Shown: positions 10,693-23,100 of the stretch, piece by piece | Layout of the letters: every line of letters starts with the position of its first letter | Numbering within the stretch: position 1 is the stretch's first letter | Assembly: GCA_001466705.2 (NCBI GenBank) | Contig: LATX02000252.1 | Span: 124,001-188,000 of the forward strand | DNA length: 64,000 nucleotides | Direction of reading: 5' to 3' | Origin: Moniliophthora roreri | Lineage: Eukaryota > Basidiomycota > Agaricomycetes > Agaricales > Marasmiaceae | The notes under the pieces: generated by a model | What the model saw: the letters and a program-made list of their open reading frames with translations, nothing else | The model's database searches: none | What the model was told of the DNA's origin: nothing | Made by a program: the position numbers and the translations under genes

Positions 10693-11815
10693 TCATACAG
10701 CAGCGTCATATCGAGGCGGCATCTCGACAACGCTGGCCGTTCCTCCATCCGAACATGACGAGGCCCTAGCATGCGGTCTCCATCCACTATCGTCGTGATA
10801 CACGACTCGTTCCCTCTGCCTGCGACTTGGAGGAGCTCCATTGACTATGGGACTAGGAAAGATACTCTGTACCTCAGATGTATTCTGACGAATAGTTCGC
10901 TTCTCTCGTTGATTGTATGGGTTTGCTTGTGGCGGTACGTCATGGCGCCGACCTTTTCGTTCTGGTTCGATCGCCGACTTGTTGGCATCTGGGTAAGGAG
11001 ATATGATGGATTCTGCAGTGATGGAGTGGCGTTCCTTTGCCTGGCGCTGTCTCTGATATATCACGACGCCCACCACCACAAGTAGTGAGATAGCGAGTGT
11101 GCCTACTGCTGTGCCAGCGATGATACCCGGCGAAGGTGAAGGTTTCTCTTGATCTCTTGTTTCTTGGGCAGTATTGGTGGATTGTGGTAGTGGAGTTAAA
11201 GTGCCAATGATGGTAACTGTGTTTACTTGAAGAAGTGTGACTGCAGGGCGTTCCACGTCAAAAGTGCTGGAGTTTGTGATTGAGCGAAGTTTCAACGATC
11301 TGAAGGGAAATTAGCTCGATGGCAATATGTTGACATGCCCAAGAACTCACCCGCCTGGAGGGGTGACATCAGCGTATGCACACAGAATATATTTCCTATG
11401 AATGTGTCAAGTGAGTAAAGAGACGGAGGTTGCTCTAAGCTATCAGCAAATCTTACCCGACTTTGCCCTCCTGCAATGTTACATTTCCGAATTTTTCGCC
11501 ATTGACCTCTTCTGCCTCCTTGATGTCATTTTTTATTCTCTTCATTGCAACAGGAGTTGCCTTTCCAAAGGTGCAGACATCTTCCCCGTATACGAAAAGT
11601 TGTATAATGACATTCGCAGGCCCACCATGGTACCAAGTCCAGTTCGCACGAATATTGTTTACTGCATCCACATCGGCACTAATGGGTGCAGTTACATTGA
11701 ATGCTACTGCCGAGTTGAAGCGGAATATGGCGAGTGTGGCTGGCACTGCTCTGAAAACATATTGGTGCATAGCTCCACTGTGCAAATGACACACTCACAA
11801 AGATAAGTGTCTCAT
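10693..11815 (-). CDS. secreted-type single-pass membrane protein with PPxYDxAL tail (array member 4)
   Basis: Four exons, complement(10693-11299, 11351-11395, 11457-11750, 11799-11815), give 320 residues with consistent phases and GT-AG introns of 47-61 bp. The start at 11815 gives a signal peptide ending near FNSAVA. The ectodomain begins FNVTAPISADVDAVNNIRAN and continues WTWYHGGPANVIIQLF, the F-x-V-T-x-P ... W-T pattern seen in Kre9-like/Ser-Thr GPI domains. A Ser/Thr-rich stretch is followed by a transmembrane segment (GIIAGTAVGTLAISLLVVVG), basic YQRQRQAKERH, IISPYPDANK, YHDDSGWRP and the C-terminal EMPPRYDAAV. The split position of the 17-nt first exon and the small exon before the stalk match member 2, so the two are paralogues. 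Function unknown. Confidence 0.78.
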
Positions 11816-11884
11816 GATGAGGTTGCAGAAGAGTTGTGGGTCAGTCGAAACCCTCTCGGAATATGTATAAGGAGTTTTGATGAT

Positions 11885-12060
11885 CACACGTAACGCATGT
11901 AAGCCATGTTACTGACTTGCATGTCAGTAGTGGTCAAGCAACATAGCTTGAACATAAAGTAACAGTGAGTCATAGGAATAAAATCATTCATGAGGGGATG
12001 ACAGTCAACGGACGTATATTGTAAGTAACATTTCGGGTGAGTCGTCGCCGTTGCTGTCAA
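11885..12060. repeat. direct repeat, first copy
   Basis: Matches 12283-12480 in the same orientation: acgcat(g/a)taag, gttactgacttgcatgtcag, gtcatag, gaggggatgacagtcaa and gtcgccgttgct all occur in the same order. The second copy carries an extra segment around acagtaacgcttagggttaacg. Confidence 0.7.
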
Positions 12061-12282
12061 CCTTGTCGTCGTCTCCAGGCTTGGATGACACGACAGCGCT
12101 TTGAATCTAACCTCCATGCTCCAATCGTTCTTATCGCCTCTCCATACTATTCATTATTAATGCCAAACTCAAGGTCATGCTTACAATTGAAATCTATTTC
12201 AACCAAAAAAACTTGCCTGTCGATTGTTCATTTCCAATACCATCTCAGCGCTACCAACGGTTGAAACGGGCCGCAACATTTT

Positions 12283-12480
12283 TACGTAACGCATATAAGT
12301 AACGTTACTGACTTGCATGTCAGTAATGGTCAAGTAACATTACAGTAACGCTTAGGGTTAACGCCGTACCTCGAACAAAGTAACAGTATGTCATAGAGAT
12401 GTGAGGGGATGACAGTCAATGGACGTACCTTGTAAATGACTTTTCGGGTGAGTTGTCGCCGTTGCTATTCAACTTGCTCG
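12283..12480. repeat. direct repeat, second copy
   Basis: Second copy of the unit at 11885-12060, about 400 bp downstream, slightly longer. Both are built on the word gtaagtaac, which also dominates 13080-13260. Confidence 0.7.
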
Positions 12481-13079
12481 TTGTCTGGTTCTCAAAACTC
12501 ATGACATGATTGATAATACTGATGTTATCGGATCACTTCCCAGGCTTAGTGCGTCAAGATGAAGCAGAACGAGAACGTCGTGAGGCTCCTTGGCCCAAGC
12601 CAAACCCAGTGAAGAAGTAATATTTGGGCAAATTGGCTCTAGTATACATTATACTGTAGAAAAGAATTGAAACTATAAAGTGGGGGCTTGAGATAAGATT
12701 GTGGCTGTGACGATGTGTTCTCTGACAAGATAACTGAGGTGAAGGGAAAAGTTGTTTTAAAGCATAGAAGTTGCTTTTATATATAGAGGCATCTATAGGT
12801 CAAAGAATAACCATCCAGCAAAATTCATTAAAAGAGCACCAATGACTATCCCAAAGAGTCTAAGTGACTCTTCCATATCAATCAGCTTTCTTTACTATCT
12901 TGTGTGCTAAATAAGTTTATCTAGCTCTATTGTCACTCACAGATACCTGTTTGCATGCTATTCTCACCTTGTTGATCACACCTCACTACTCATTTACAAT
13001 TGTAATGTTCCCACAGTTCCAGCCTCCACAGTTAGATGCTGACAGTAATAGTCATTTGACTGGAATTGCTGAAGTTCAC
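12481..13079. other. AT-rich non-coding stretch
   Basis: No frame longer than a few dozen codons and no recognisable motif. The transition from the balanced composition of the membrane-protein array to AT-rich repeat debris occurs here. Confidence 0.5.
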
Positions 13080-13260
13080 AAAGCATTGGGCCATTGAACA
13101 GAACATGCAAGTAACAGCTTGCAATGGACAAGTACATATTTGTAATGTGCCAGAAACTGTAAGTAACATGTAAGTAATGGTCAGTGCCATGTAAGTAACA
13201 TGTCAGTAACAGTATGTAACATGCAAGTAACTGTTACTGACTCATCAGTGACTCTAAGTA
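13080..13260. repeat. degenerate tandem repeat (catgtaagtaac)
   Basis: Repeated variants of aacatg(c/t)aagtaac and gtcagtaac follow one another for about 150 bp. A pyrimidine-rich cousin, ctgttacttc(c/t)cctc, is repeated about five times at 13545-13660. Confidence 0.7.
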
Positions 13261-13689
13261 ATAATGAATGCTCAATAGATCACACACAGGTTGAACAACA
13301 CAGAACAGCTTCACTACTCTAGGCTATGATCCCATTACACTTCATCATCTCCATAGCTTCCAATATGCTTGTAATGTTGTGGATAGTGCTTGCATGAGGT
13401 TTAATCCTCACAGTGAAGATTTGAAGTCACTTTCCCACAATAGGTATAAACTTGAATATATCTTTTTGAATTCTATTATCCCTTTTCCAAACTCTCTATA
13501 CTTCAAAATGGTGCACAGACCATCTATGCTCTCTAGAAAAATTGTTACTTGCCCCTCTCACCTGTTACTTCCCTCCCCTGACCCATTACTTCTCTTCCAT
13601 TATCTGTTACTTCTCTTCTCCTCACCTGTTACTTCCTTCTCCTCTTACTCTGTAATTCCCTGTTTCCACAGAATAAACTATTTCTTGTC

Positions 13690-16600
13690 AGTTTAGGATG
13701 AGATCTTTTGAGATGTTCTTTGTCCTCTCTTTTAATACATTCCTGTCAACTGAAGAACTGTTAACCAGAACTCCTATGGTCAAAAAGAAAAGTGAATTGA
13801 GTGAATTGAGACTGATACATGTATTTGAGGTGTCCTTAAGCTGCCTTGACCTTGCCTTACATGTGTGAATGTGTCCTTGACCTTCCTTGAACTCATTACT
13901 CATGTCCTTAACCCTTTCTTGAACTGATTGCAGTGTCCTTAACCCATCCTTAAACTCATTACATATGTTCTTGAATGTTCCCAAATTATTGATGTGTAGT
14001 CAACACTATTTGATGACATCTGATGATACCTGATGAATAGCAATTCTGATTATAACTGGTTGGATGGTTTGTTTGTGAGGCCCTTCCTGCTCATTTGGAA
14101 TGAGTGGAGAATGAGTTAGAAATTGACCTGACACATGGTGGGTAGTACTCAATAAAATATAATGTGTTCTCTAATGCAATCCAATGAAATCCAATGGAAA
14201 GTGACTGCTATAAACATTTATGCAGGATACATTGAATGGCATAGAATGTCATAGAATTATGTCAGAAAAATGTCCAACTTAACAATGTTATCCTATGACA
14301 TCCAATACTATATGATGTGATTGGAGTTTGTCAGGTTCCATCAGATATCATTGACTAAAAATTCCACCAGGCTTAGACTTAGGCATGAGTCACAAGTGTC
14401 TACAGGTTATAGGTATTGGCCTGGAGAGTACAAGTACCTGTGGCAGGTACCTGTATTTAACTTGTATTATGTAGTTATTGTCAATTTACAGTAATAATAT
14501 ATTGAAAGATCATTATAGAGTTGAAAAAAAAATCTCATGGGCATTGCCTGGAAGTTTCTAAGTGCTGTATAGTACCAAGCCACTGGTCTCCCTTTTCTTG
14601 CTTACCTCAGCAAAGTCAGGGCAGGTACTACTTGGGTATGTATTCATTGTTTCATTGTGGAGTTTTGGTCAGGATATAGGTATGAGGTACATACCCATTC
14701 TTATTATTTTTATTATGTTATAATTTTTTGTACCTTGAGTCCCAGCTTCATTAGCACACATATTGAGCTTCTTGGACTTGTCCTAGGGGTTTCTTGAGTT
14801 GCTCAATTCATTGCTCACATTTCTGTAGCCTTCTAACATTGATTTCACCGAGATTGGATGACATAACCTCCTTGTACCACTCAAAATCATCTAGGTCTTT
14901 ATATAATACTTATTTTGTCTAGTACCACTGATATATAGTGTTTAATGTTATCATTATAATATCTACTTTGTATATTAATTGCTGCTATACAAGTTTTTGT
15001 GCAGGTACCCAGATACTTGCAGTGATTTTGCAAGTACCTGGACCTGCAAGTTAAGTATCCAAGTCACCCAGATATTCTAAAGGTTACAGATATTGAGTTT
15101 TTGATGCAAGTACTTGTGATACAGGTCACAGGCCATCAGTGTCATGAGAAAATTTATTGTACTGCAACTCAGTCTTTGACACTTCTTATACTCACTCCAT
15201 CATCCTGCAACTTGCTAAGTATTTTCCTCCATTCTACACATCATAACTCACTTTCCTGCACCATATTTAGCTGGCATCTCACCAGCAACCCTCTCCCTAT
15301 AATCCTACAGTTCAATCTGACTGCAATCCTAGAACTCATTTCATCAGTAGTCAAAATGTCTCACTGATAACACCTAAAGCCAGAACCTGAGCATTCAAAC
15401 ACTTTGGGGCAGTAATATCAAGATTTAAGTACATTAGAGGACATGTCCTCAACCATGTCCTTAAAGATGTATATGCCCCAGTCTGAGCATCTAGTTAAAT
15501 GACCAAACAGGACTTACCAAAAAAAATATCAGAACTATTAATCTCCTCTTTCCCTATCCAGCTCACTTTCCTAGCATGTATTGAAGATTTGGCAATACAC
15601 TGGCACTTTGTTGGGATTGGAGGCATTATGCAGTCCTTGCCAGGGTTGTGCCCTCAGAAAACATGCCATGCACATTTCTGGAGTATATTTTGGTCTCAAG
15701 CCAACAAATAGAAATGGAACACACCAGTAGGCTGAACATCCAAGTCAGGGTTTGTGTCTTGCAGTACTCAAAGGCAGGAGAGCAGCTAAAGGTAGGTATT
15801 TAACCATAATGAGCCCAGTCTGCTAGTCATTGCCTTAGAGAAGCTATGGTGCATTGGAAAGTATGAAGAGCTATATGATACGCTATACAGAGGTGTCTAA
15901 GCTGTACTTTCTGACTTATCTATGTATCAGATCCACAGCAGATCACTCCTGAAACCTGTAGGGAACCTAACTATGGCCTAATGAACACATTGGCTAGTTA
16001 ACCAAGCTCTCAAAAGTGCTATCAATAGGATTTTAATTTCTATTTTACCTTTCTATAACATCTGCAAAGTGCAACATGCAGTCAAACAGTACAGAGGTAC
16101 TTAGAGGAGACATCAAAACAGAAAGACAACTGAGAACAGGAATGATCACAGAACAATCCTCCTCTGAAGTCAATATATGGATCAAAGTCAAAGCAGGTGA
16201 TCTCTTAATAAAGAGTTCACCAGTGGCTAAACAATAAAAAATAAACTAACTAGATACAAAGTCATCTTGGAAAGAAGGAAATCACTTCCAAAGGACATCC
16301 AATACCTACAGACAGATATGACAAGACATACAAAGAATATCTAATGCATAAGAAGTCCTAAATAAGACTGAGCATGCATTGTCAAAGGAGATAGGAACAG
16401 TAACAGCATGTTCCGGCCTTGGAAACTTTAGCATCTAGGCCTCTGCAGATGTGTGGACACTAGAAAGGGAAATGCTGTAAAAGAAACAGGACAGATACAA
16501 CCATCTGCTTGTAGATACCTGACTTAGAAAAGAGAAAATACAAATTATAGAGTTCAGAACACCTGGAGACATAGATACCCATGCAGATATGGTCAGATAC

Positions 16601-18660
16601 CCTAGTGGCCAGACTCTGTGACATCCAAATATTCCCTCTTTTAGTATCTCAGTCACTCATTTATCATTTCCTGAATTATCAGACATTATTTATAATTTTC
16701 TGTAGATATACTCCATGGACCATATATAAGGACAGCTAGATATTTGTGTATACTCAAGTAACTCTGCCCCCTCTGATTGTGAATACATGATGAGTTTGTT
16801 TTGTGTATAATTGGATGTGCCATTCCAGTTTTGCTTCCTTACTTCAGGCCCTAGAGATTGGTCCTGAGTGACTTCAGAGAGATAGAAATCTGATAATAAA
16901 CTTGCATCATAAGAGACAAAGAATAACATCTTTAGTGCACTTGGCACTTTTCTAAGAGACAACTTTACACCAAAAGTTCTGGTGGCTTTTGGAGCATGGC
17001 CTGTGTTGGGTATCAGGTTGTGACACACTTAGAGTCTTAACAAAGGAATTGGGCCTGCGATTAAGCTCTTTGTAGAAACTGGTCTAGGACCTTTTCCAGT
17101 ACACTGTGTACTATAGTTGTCTTAAAGAAGTCTTAAACTCTGTAGGGTCAGACTATATCGGCTACTGAGTCTTTTGGTGGGACTGTAGCTCTTGTGTTTT
17201 GTGCTTTGTGCACTATGTTCTTGTGTGTGTGTTTGTGTGTTTGGATATAAACCCTTTGAAGTAGATTGCTTCAATAAGAGAGAATCAACCTAGCTAAGGG
17301 TTTTGTTGGCATTCTAAGTGTGGCAACTCTGATCATGTCGATCCACACTTGCACAACAACCTGAGTTAGACTTTTGGAGGTTATCTTTTGGGTAGTTTTC
17401 CATTAGTCTTATCTTAGACAAATTACTGGGCATAGTCAAATTCCTGTAACAGTGTAAGTAATGCTATTTCTGTTACTTACTGTTACTGACATTTACTTTC
17501 CCATCACTTTCTATCTACTTCCCATCACCTCTCCTTCATTTCCTCTTATCTCCTTTGTCTGGTTACCACTCAAAGATTCACTGGTGGTTTTCAAGGCTGT
17601 TCTGCAGTTGATTTGTTGGAGTGGTCAATATGTTTCCCATGGTCCAAAAGTACATGATTCAATGGCATTTTTAACTGGGACCACTGCTATTGTTGCTGAG
17701 GGCATGTAATCATTCATATTCACTTCTGAATCTATGTCATCCTCACATTTTACAACATTGTTGAATTTTCAGTTCAATAGTCATTGGGTCTATTAGTTAT
17801 GCTGGTGAATTCATGGCTTCTTGAAAACAAATTATCTTTTGAATATCAAAGTCAAGGGATGAGAGACTCTTCTCCAGTGCCAGTGTACTTATAGAATGAT
17901 TATGCAGCATTAGGAGGAAAGTAACAGGTAGTAACAGGCAGTAAGGAGAGTAATGTTATTTCCCCCCATTACAGTAAAGTATATGTGCCTTGATGAGTTC
18001 CTGTGTTGTTGAGTAGTTGGCTGAGGCTTGAAGGGACAGGAATGATCTAATATGAGCTACAAGAAGATTCAAAGGTTCAAGAAGTTTTCAAGGACATTTA
18101 AGGACAATCAAGAACATGTCCTTGAACCATGTCTTGAAGATGTATATGCCCTCCCATTTGATATGCTGGCAGTTGAGCAGATGGGTGTAGATGGTAATTG
18201 AAAACTGATGCTTGAATGCAACATGTCATCAGCACTTGAAGGTGAGAAAATAATGATGCCAACATCACTATCAATGACAACAAAGAATACTGAGTTGCAA
18301 AACATCCTCAATACATGAATCAGATTGCATTGAAATAGCATTGAACTATTGGGATGTACATAACATTGCCTTGGAGGAACCTGAGGACATGTCTTCTAAT
18401 GTTACAATTTTCTTTCTTTAGATGCTCATTGTTACCTTTAGTGCTCACATCATGCTTCTTGTTAACATCTGGACACTTTCACATTTCCAGTTCCCATTTC
18501 CGATATCTAGTGTACTAATACATTCTTCAGAGTTCTATGCTTACCAATTCATTCCATCTTATTCTACATACTAGGGGACGACTCATGCCGATGGCACTCA
18601 GAGGAGATTTTGAATATGGGTATCATTGTATGCAATACATTCAAGAAATAACGATACATC
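13690..18660. repeat. AT-rich repeat debris without supported genes
   Basis: This stretch holds many degenerate short repeats: ccttgacc words at 13840-13990, aagtacctg/caggtac words at 14420-14460 and 15000-15060, and aggacatgtcc(t/a)-type element ends at 15440-15480 and 18095-18150. The block at 18160-18370 is related to 830-1030. Open frames such as 17461-17709 are short and unrecognised. I see no splice-supported gene. Confidence 0.5.
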
Positions 18661-18671
18661 CTGCTCTTCAT

Positions 18672-19785
18672 TTACAGCCGAGGTCTTGTAGTACAGGTAG
18701 TGCTGGGACCAGTGATCATAGAGTCCGTTGGAACGCAGTTACACTCGATTTCTCCCTCTTCTGACGATTCATAATCAGTGCTGCTGTGGCTGTCAGTGGG
18801 AGATGATCCTTGACTCATCTTCTGGGATTTATGGGACTTTTTTATTTCAACCCGTTTTTGCTTTGCATCACCTTTGCCTTCACTTTTGATGGTAACTGTG
18901 GGGCATATTAGATGGGCAAGTGGATGATTCAATAATCAATATAGAAAAACTAACCGGGTGTCTCCTTCACTGATGGGTTGTTAGCTGGGGGTCTACCCAT
19001 GTTTGCACTGGAGTCGACGTCAATGCAGAATGCCTGGACAGGTCCAACTACTCCAGATTTTACAGGTTTGGTGATGATGTGTGTGAGGAAGCCAGATATG
19101 GAGGTATACATGCTTTCGCTAGGAGGTAACATACATTCCTTAGAGGCAGAATCCTTGAATTTGGGGCTGTCTGGTACGACAGCACGTGCAGGAAATATGA
19201 ACTTCTGGCAGCCTAGCTGTAAGTGTTGGCTGGATTTGAGGTTGAAAGTAGCATTCCGCTTGTCTATCTTTGTGGCAATTCCACAAATGTCGACAACTGG
19301 TGGGAATGTATCTTCGACATTGTCTGCATTTGCAAGCTGTGAAAAAAAAGACTCAAGATATGAGCGAGAATTTATGTGAAATGAAACAGGAAGCACACCA
19401 TTAGTATATCTCCAACAAAATCAAAGTCTGAGGAACTAATCTCAACCATATCTTGTCCATCCTTGAACATAACTCCTTTTTCAGGAGTTTGTGCAATCTG
19501 GATGATGGGGTAAGACAGTTGGAGAAGGATATTTAATGTAAAGAAAAAGCATACCTTCATTTGTACAAAGTACTGGCCCACTTCTGAAAATTGATATCGT
19601 GTCTTTCCATTCCAGTATTGAACACATCCTTTGATGAGGTTGTTGGCATCAGGCTGGTCTGGAGACATATCCACCTGAGCATTAAAGACAATGACATTGC
19701 CGCCAGGACCAATTGATACAGGATCGTGAAGTATGATAAGACCTGAAAGTTGGGATTTAAGGTTGAAGTTCATGATGTCAAGCAT
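18672..19785 (-). CDS. Helitron-associated hypothetical protein, possible OB fold
   Basis: Four exons, complement(18672-18895, 18955-19336, 19399-19497, 19555-19785), give 311 residues with no stop and four consistent phases. The body is beta-rich with segments such as GGNVIVFNAQVDMS, VVDICGIATKID and YTSISGFLTHI ... VQAFCIDVDSS, a pattern reminiscent of OB-fold single-strand-binding (RPA-like) proteins. The tail is Lys-rich then Ser/Glu-rich (KKSHKSQKMSQGSSP). It lies downstream of the Rep/helicase gene on the same strand, where some Helitrons carry an RPA-like gene, so a role in single-strand DNA handling during rolling-circle transposition is inferred. The contrast with the heavily mutated Rep/helicase next door is odd. 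An unrelated captured host gene remains possible. Confidence 0.6.
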
Positions 19786-20160
19786 GGTGTTGAGGGTGAT
19801 GTGGGTTCAATAGTTGTCTGTGGTCTTATATACCCATTTTGAGGGGTACAGTGATGTCAACGGAGGTCATAAAGACTGCTAAACATGGTGGGGCATGGTG
19901 GAGCATGGTGGGGTTGTGTGCTAGCGAGCAGATAGAGGATGGACGGCGAACAGTTTCGCACATAAGGTGGGACTGTTCGCTGCTGTCATAGCACAATATA
20001 TGATGTCAGAAATTGAGAAATTGAGGAGCAGAGCGACGGTTGGGATTGTTCAAGCAAGAGGTTGGTAACGACTTCAAAAGTCTCATGTTCACACAGACTT
20101 TGTTGTGACTTTGAATATTTTGTGTTTTCAAATGGCATGTATCATAGACAAGTACATTAC
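19786..20160. other. spacer between the two Helitron genes, with short tandem repeat
   Basis: No gene. At about 19883-19922 the unit gcatggtgg(g/a) is repeated three to four times. Confidence 0.5.
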
Positions 20161-23100
20161 TTATGGGAATGCTTCAGGGTAGACGATATTGGGGGTGGTA
20201 TGTGTACAGGAATCATGTGGAAGGAGAACTTTGACATGAGAACATGAAATCGCTCATGATAAGGCAACATACAACTGTCCATGAGTGAAGACAGGAACAC
20301 ACAAGTCAATTCCAATGTAAGTTATGGACTGTCCTTGTGCTTTATTGATTGAGATGGCAAAGGCAAGGCAAACAGGGAATTGCAGATGCTTGAGTTGAAA
20401 GGAAAAGGATTTACTTTTCTCTGGAGGTGAAAGAAGAAGGCGAGGAATGAAGGCTACTTCACCATTGTGGTCACTGCTTAAAATCTCTGCTTCAAGAACA
20501 TGGTCTGACATATTCTGGAGTAGAAGCTGTGTCCCATTGCATAAACCAGATGCAGGGGCAAGGTTTCACATGAGAATAAGGGGACAGCCAACCTTCAACT
20601 TGAGCTCACCTGGTGGAAGCCCAGACGCATTAAGAGAACAGAGATACTCTATGGGAACATCTTCATGTGTACTCGTTTCTTGATCAGCACCTTCTTCATG
20701 GTAAATCTGATCAGCACTGGCATAGACCCAGGTTGTGCCAGGCATGCAGTCTAAGATTTCCTCATTGAGTGCATCAACATCTCAGTTGTGTGGTGCAAGA
20801 ATTAGACGACTGGTGAAATATTGTGGTGGTAGCTGGGGTCTGTCAATGTCTGGATACACTGTCTTGAACTCCTGTAAAAGTAGTACCCATGTGTACAGCC
20901 CACCATCTCTGTGACTACCATCCGGGTGACTGTTCTGACCATGTCCAATGTCAAGAAGCCATCACGCGAAATTCTCCTTGTTGGATCCTTGTTGAAGACG
21001 CTCGTTGTGAGTCAACTGAAGAATTTCCACCTGAGGCCATAGGGCTGAGCGCTGAAGTGATGTGTTAACAATTTCCTCTTGTGATCCTTGAGGTACAACA
21101 GGGAGAATTTGTTGGAAGTTGCCACCAAAAACAGTGGTGATACCACCAAATGTGGTGTCAGGTTTGTTTCGGAGATCACATAATGTGCGGTCAAGCGCTT
21201 CATGAGTATGTCGGTGTTGCATCAAGGCCTCATCCCATATGATCAGGGATGCTGCACGAAGTAGGTCTGCATGCTGGCTTTGCTTGGGAATGTTGCAGAA
21301 AGATTCCGGACCAATGTTCTCAACAGGAATCTTGAACAGCTGGTGAGCTGTACATCCACCCTGGATTAAAAGAGCAGCTATCCCAGAGGAAGCAGCACAG
21401 AGGACAATAAGGGGATGGGCGCGAAGGTAGAAGCAGAGAGTATTGTAGACAAAGGTTTTGCCTGTACCACCAGGACCATGTAAGAAGAAGGTCTTTCCAA
21501 GTGAATTCTCAATGGAGTTGATCACGGGATCAAAGGTGTATTTCTGATTCGCATTGAAAAGAGAAATGCGAGCATTGGCCTTTTCCCATTCAGCCTCACA
21601 GTTATAATCCAGTTGTTCTGAGATAAGTGGATTTTCACCCTCTATTTGCCAATCTCTTTGAGGTCTGGGCATGGATGATGGAAGTAGTTGACCTGATTCC
21701 ATGAGAATCTTCTGAAGGAGGAAAAGTCCATAATCGTACACGTCGCTGTCTGGAACAGATGCCTGAGGAGGGAGTTGATGTTGACATCGCAAATTTTGGG
21801 GCAAATCATCACATAATGACTGCCAGAACTCATTTCAAAGGTTTTCTGGCTTCAATGGAGCACAGAAGATGAGTATCGATGCAAAGAGCTGACATAGACA
21901 GTGACCAACTTGCATGTCGCATGCTTCCTGCAGGCACATTCACCACTCGTCATCATTCTGCATAAGACCTCTTGCATCACAAGCATCACAGAAGGTTGAG
22001 TAGTGAACCCCAGCATATGTGTGTAGGTCCTCAAAGGAGGTAGGGCCATGGACTGCAGCTAATAATGTGCAAAGAAAGAATCTTTCACCTGCTGTTGGTG
22101 CAACAAAGTACATGCAACCAATAGAGAAGTTGCCCCACTTGCGTAAAAGCCACTTCTTTTGTTGCTTGTCCCACCAGAAATACTGTGGAATCTCCTGATA
22201 TGTATACCTGTGCGCTATCGCCCCGCTTTCATCATTGTGGCTGTTCAGCCTGAAGAATTCAGTGAGAGTTGTGCACTCATGGGAAGCTCAGTCTCTGATG
22301 GTCTCAGGGCTGTCTTCTGGGTTGAAGAGTACCATATGCTGACCAGGAAGATGGATTTGTAAGTGGGTGATGCTGGGTTCCTGCTTATGAACTGGGTAAT
22401 GATAGATCCTCCAAAGCGCTTCCAGAGGTCCAACGTGTCGCCCGTCAACATAGTTTGCAATTTCATTCTCATGGAACTGAACTGTTGCCCGATCGCCACC
22501 CTTGTGAACATATTTGAAGGCATATTTGATTGAATGTACATGAGCAGCACATTTGACGTTAATATGACAGTCATACTTTACCTGTAAATAGATGTAAGTT
22601 GGAATCGGAGAGAAGCTAGAAGGTCACTTACCGACAAATACAGATTGTATGGGACAATCCATCTGTTGTCTACCAACTGCCCATGAACTTCATAACGACA
22701 GCCATCATCATGGCATTGGTAAAGCGGATATCCATCTTCACTTAACGTAGTCTCTGCTTGAAATGGCTTTGGGAAGAACTTCTTGCATTGGTGGTCCTCC
22801 ATGCAAGGGGCATGTTGATTGAGAGTGCCACATGGACCATGGATCATACAGTTACACACAGTCTGAAACAGCTTGGGCTGTGTGATTGGATCTGGCCATT
22901 CAGCACAAATGGTAGAGTCAATAGCTGCAGGAGTGAGGAGTTTATGATCATGTTGAAGGAATATAAGAAGGTGCATGTGAGGTAGTCCATGTTTTTGAAA
23001 CTCAATCGTGTAGACAAAAGCAACCGCTGGGCCAAAGATATGCTTCTTTGTAATATCATCTATTAGTGCCTGCTTCTTCAGATGAAAAACCCGTGAAATG

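Noticed and set aside
11402..11806. 134-codon plus-strand frame
   Set aside because: Antisense to exon 2 of array member 4, whose spliced model is well supported.
13080..13260. CRISPR-like appearance of the catgtaagtaac repeats
   Set aside because: Units are degenerate, contiguous and without unique spacers; the genome is clearly eukaryotic.
17019..17451. possible solo LTR (TGTGACACAC ... TGTAACA with a gatataaac box)
   Set aside because: The ends are plausible but the flanking pentamers (CAGGT and GTGTA) do not match, and no second copy is visible in the window.
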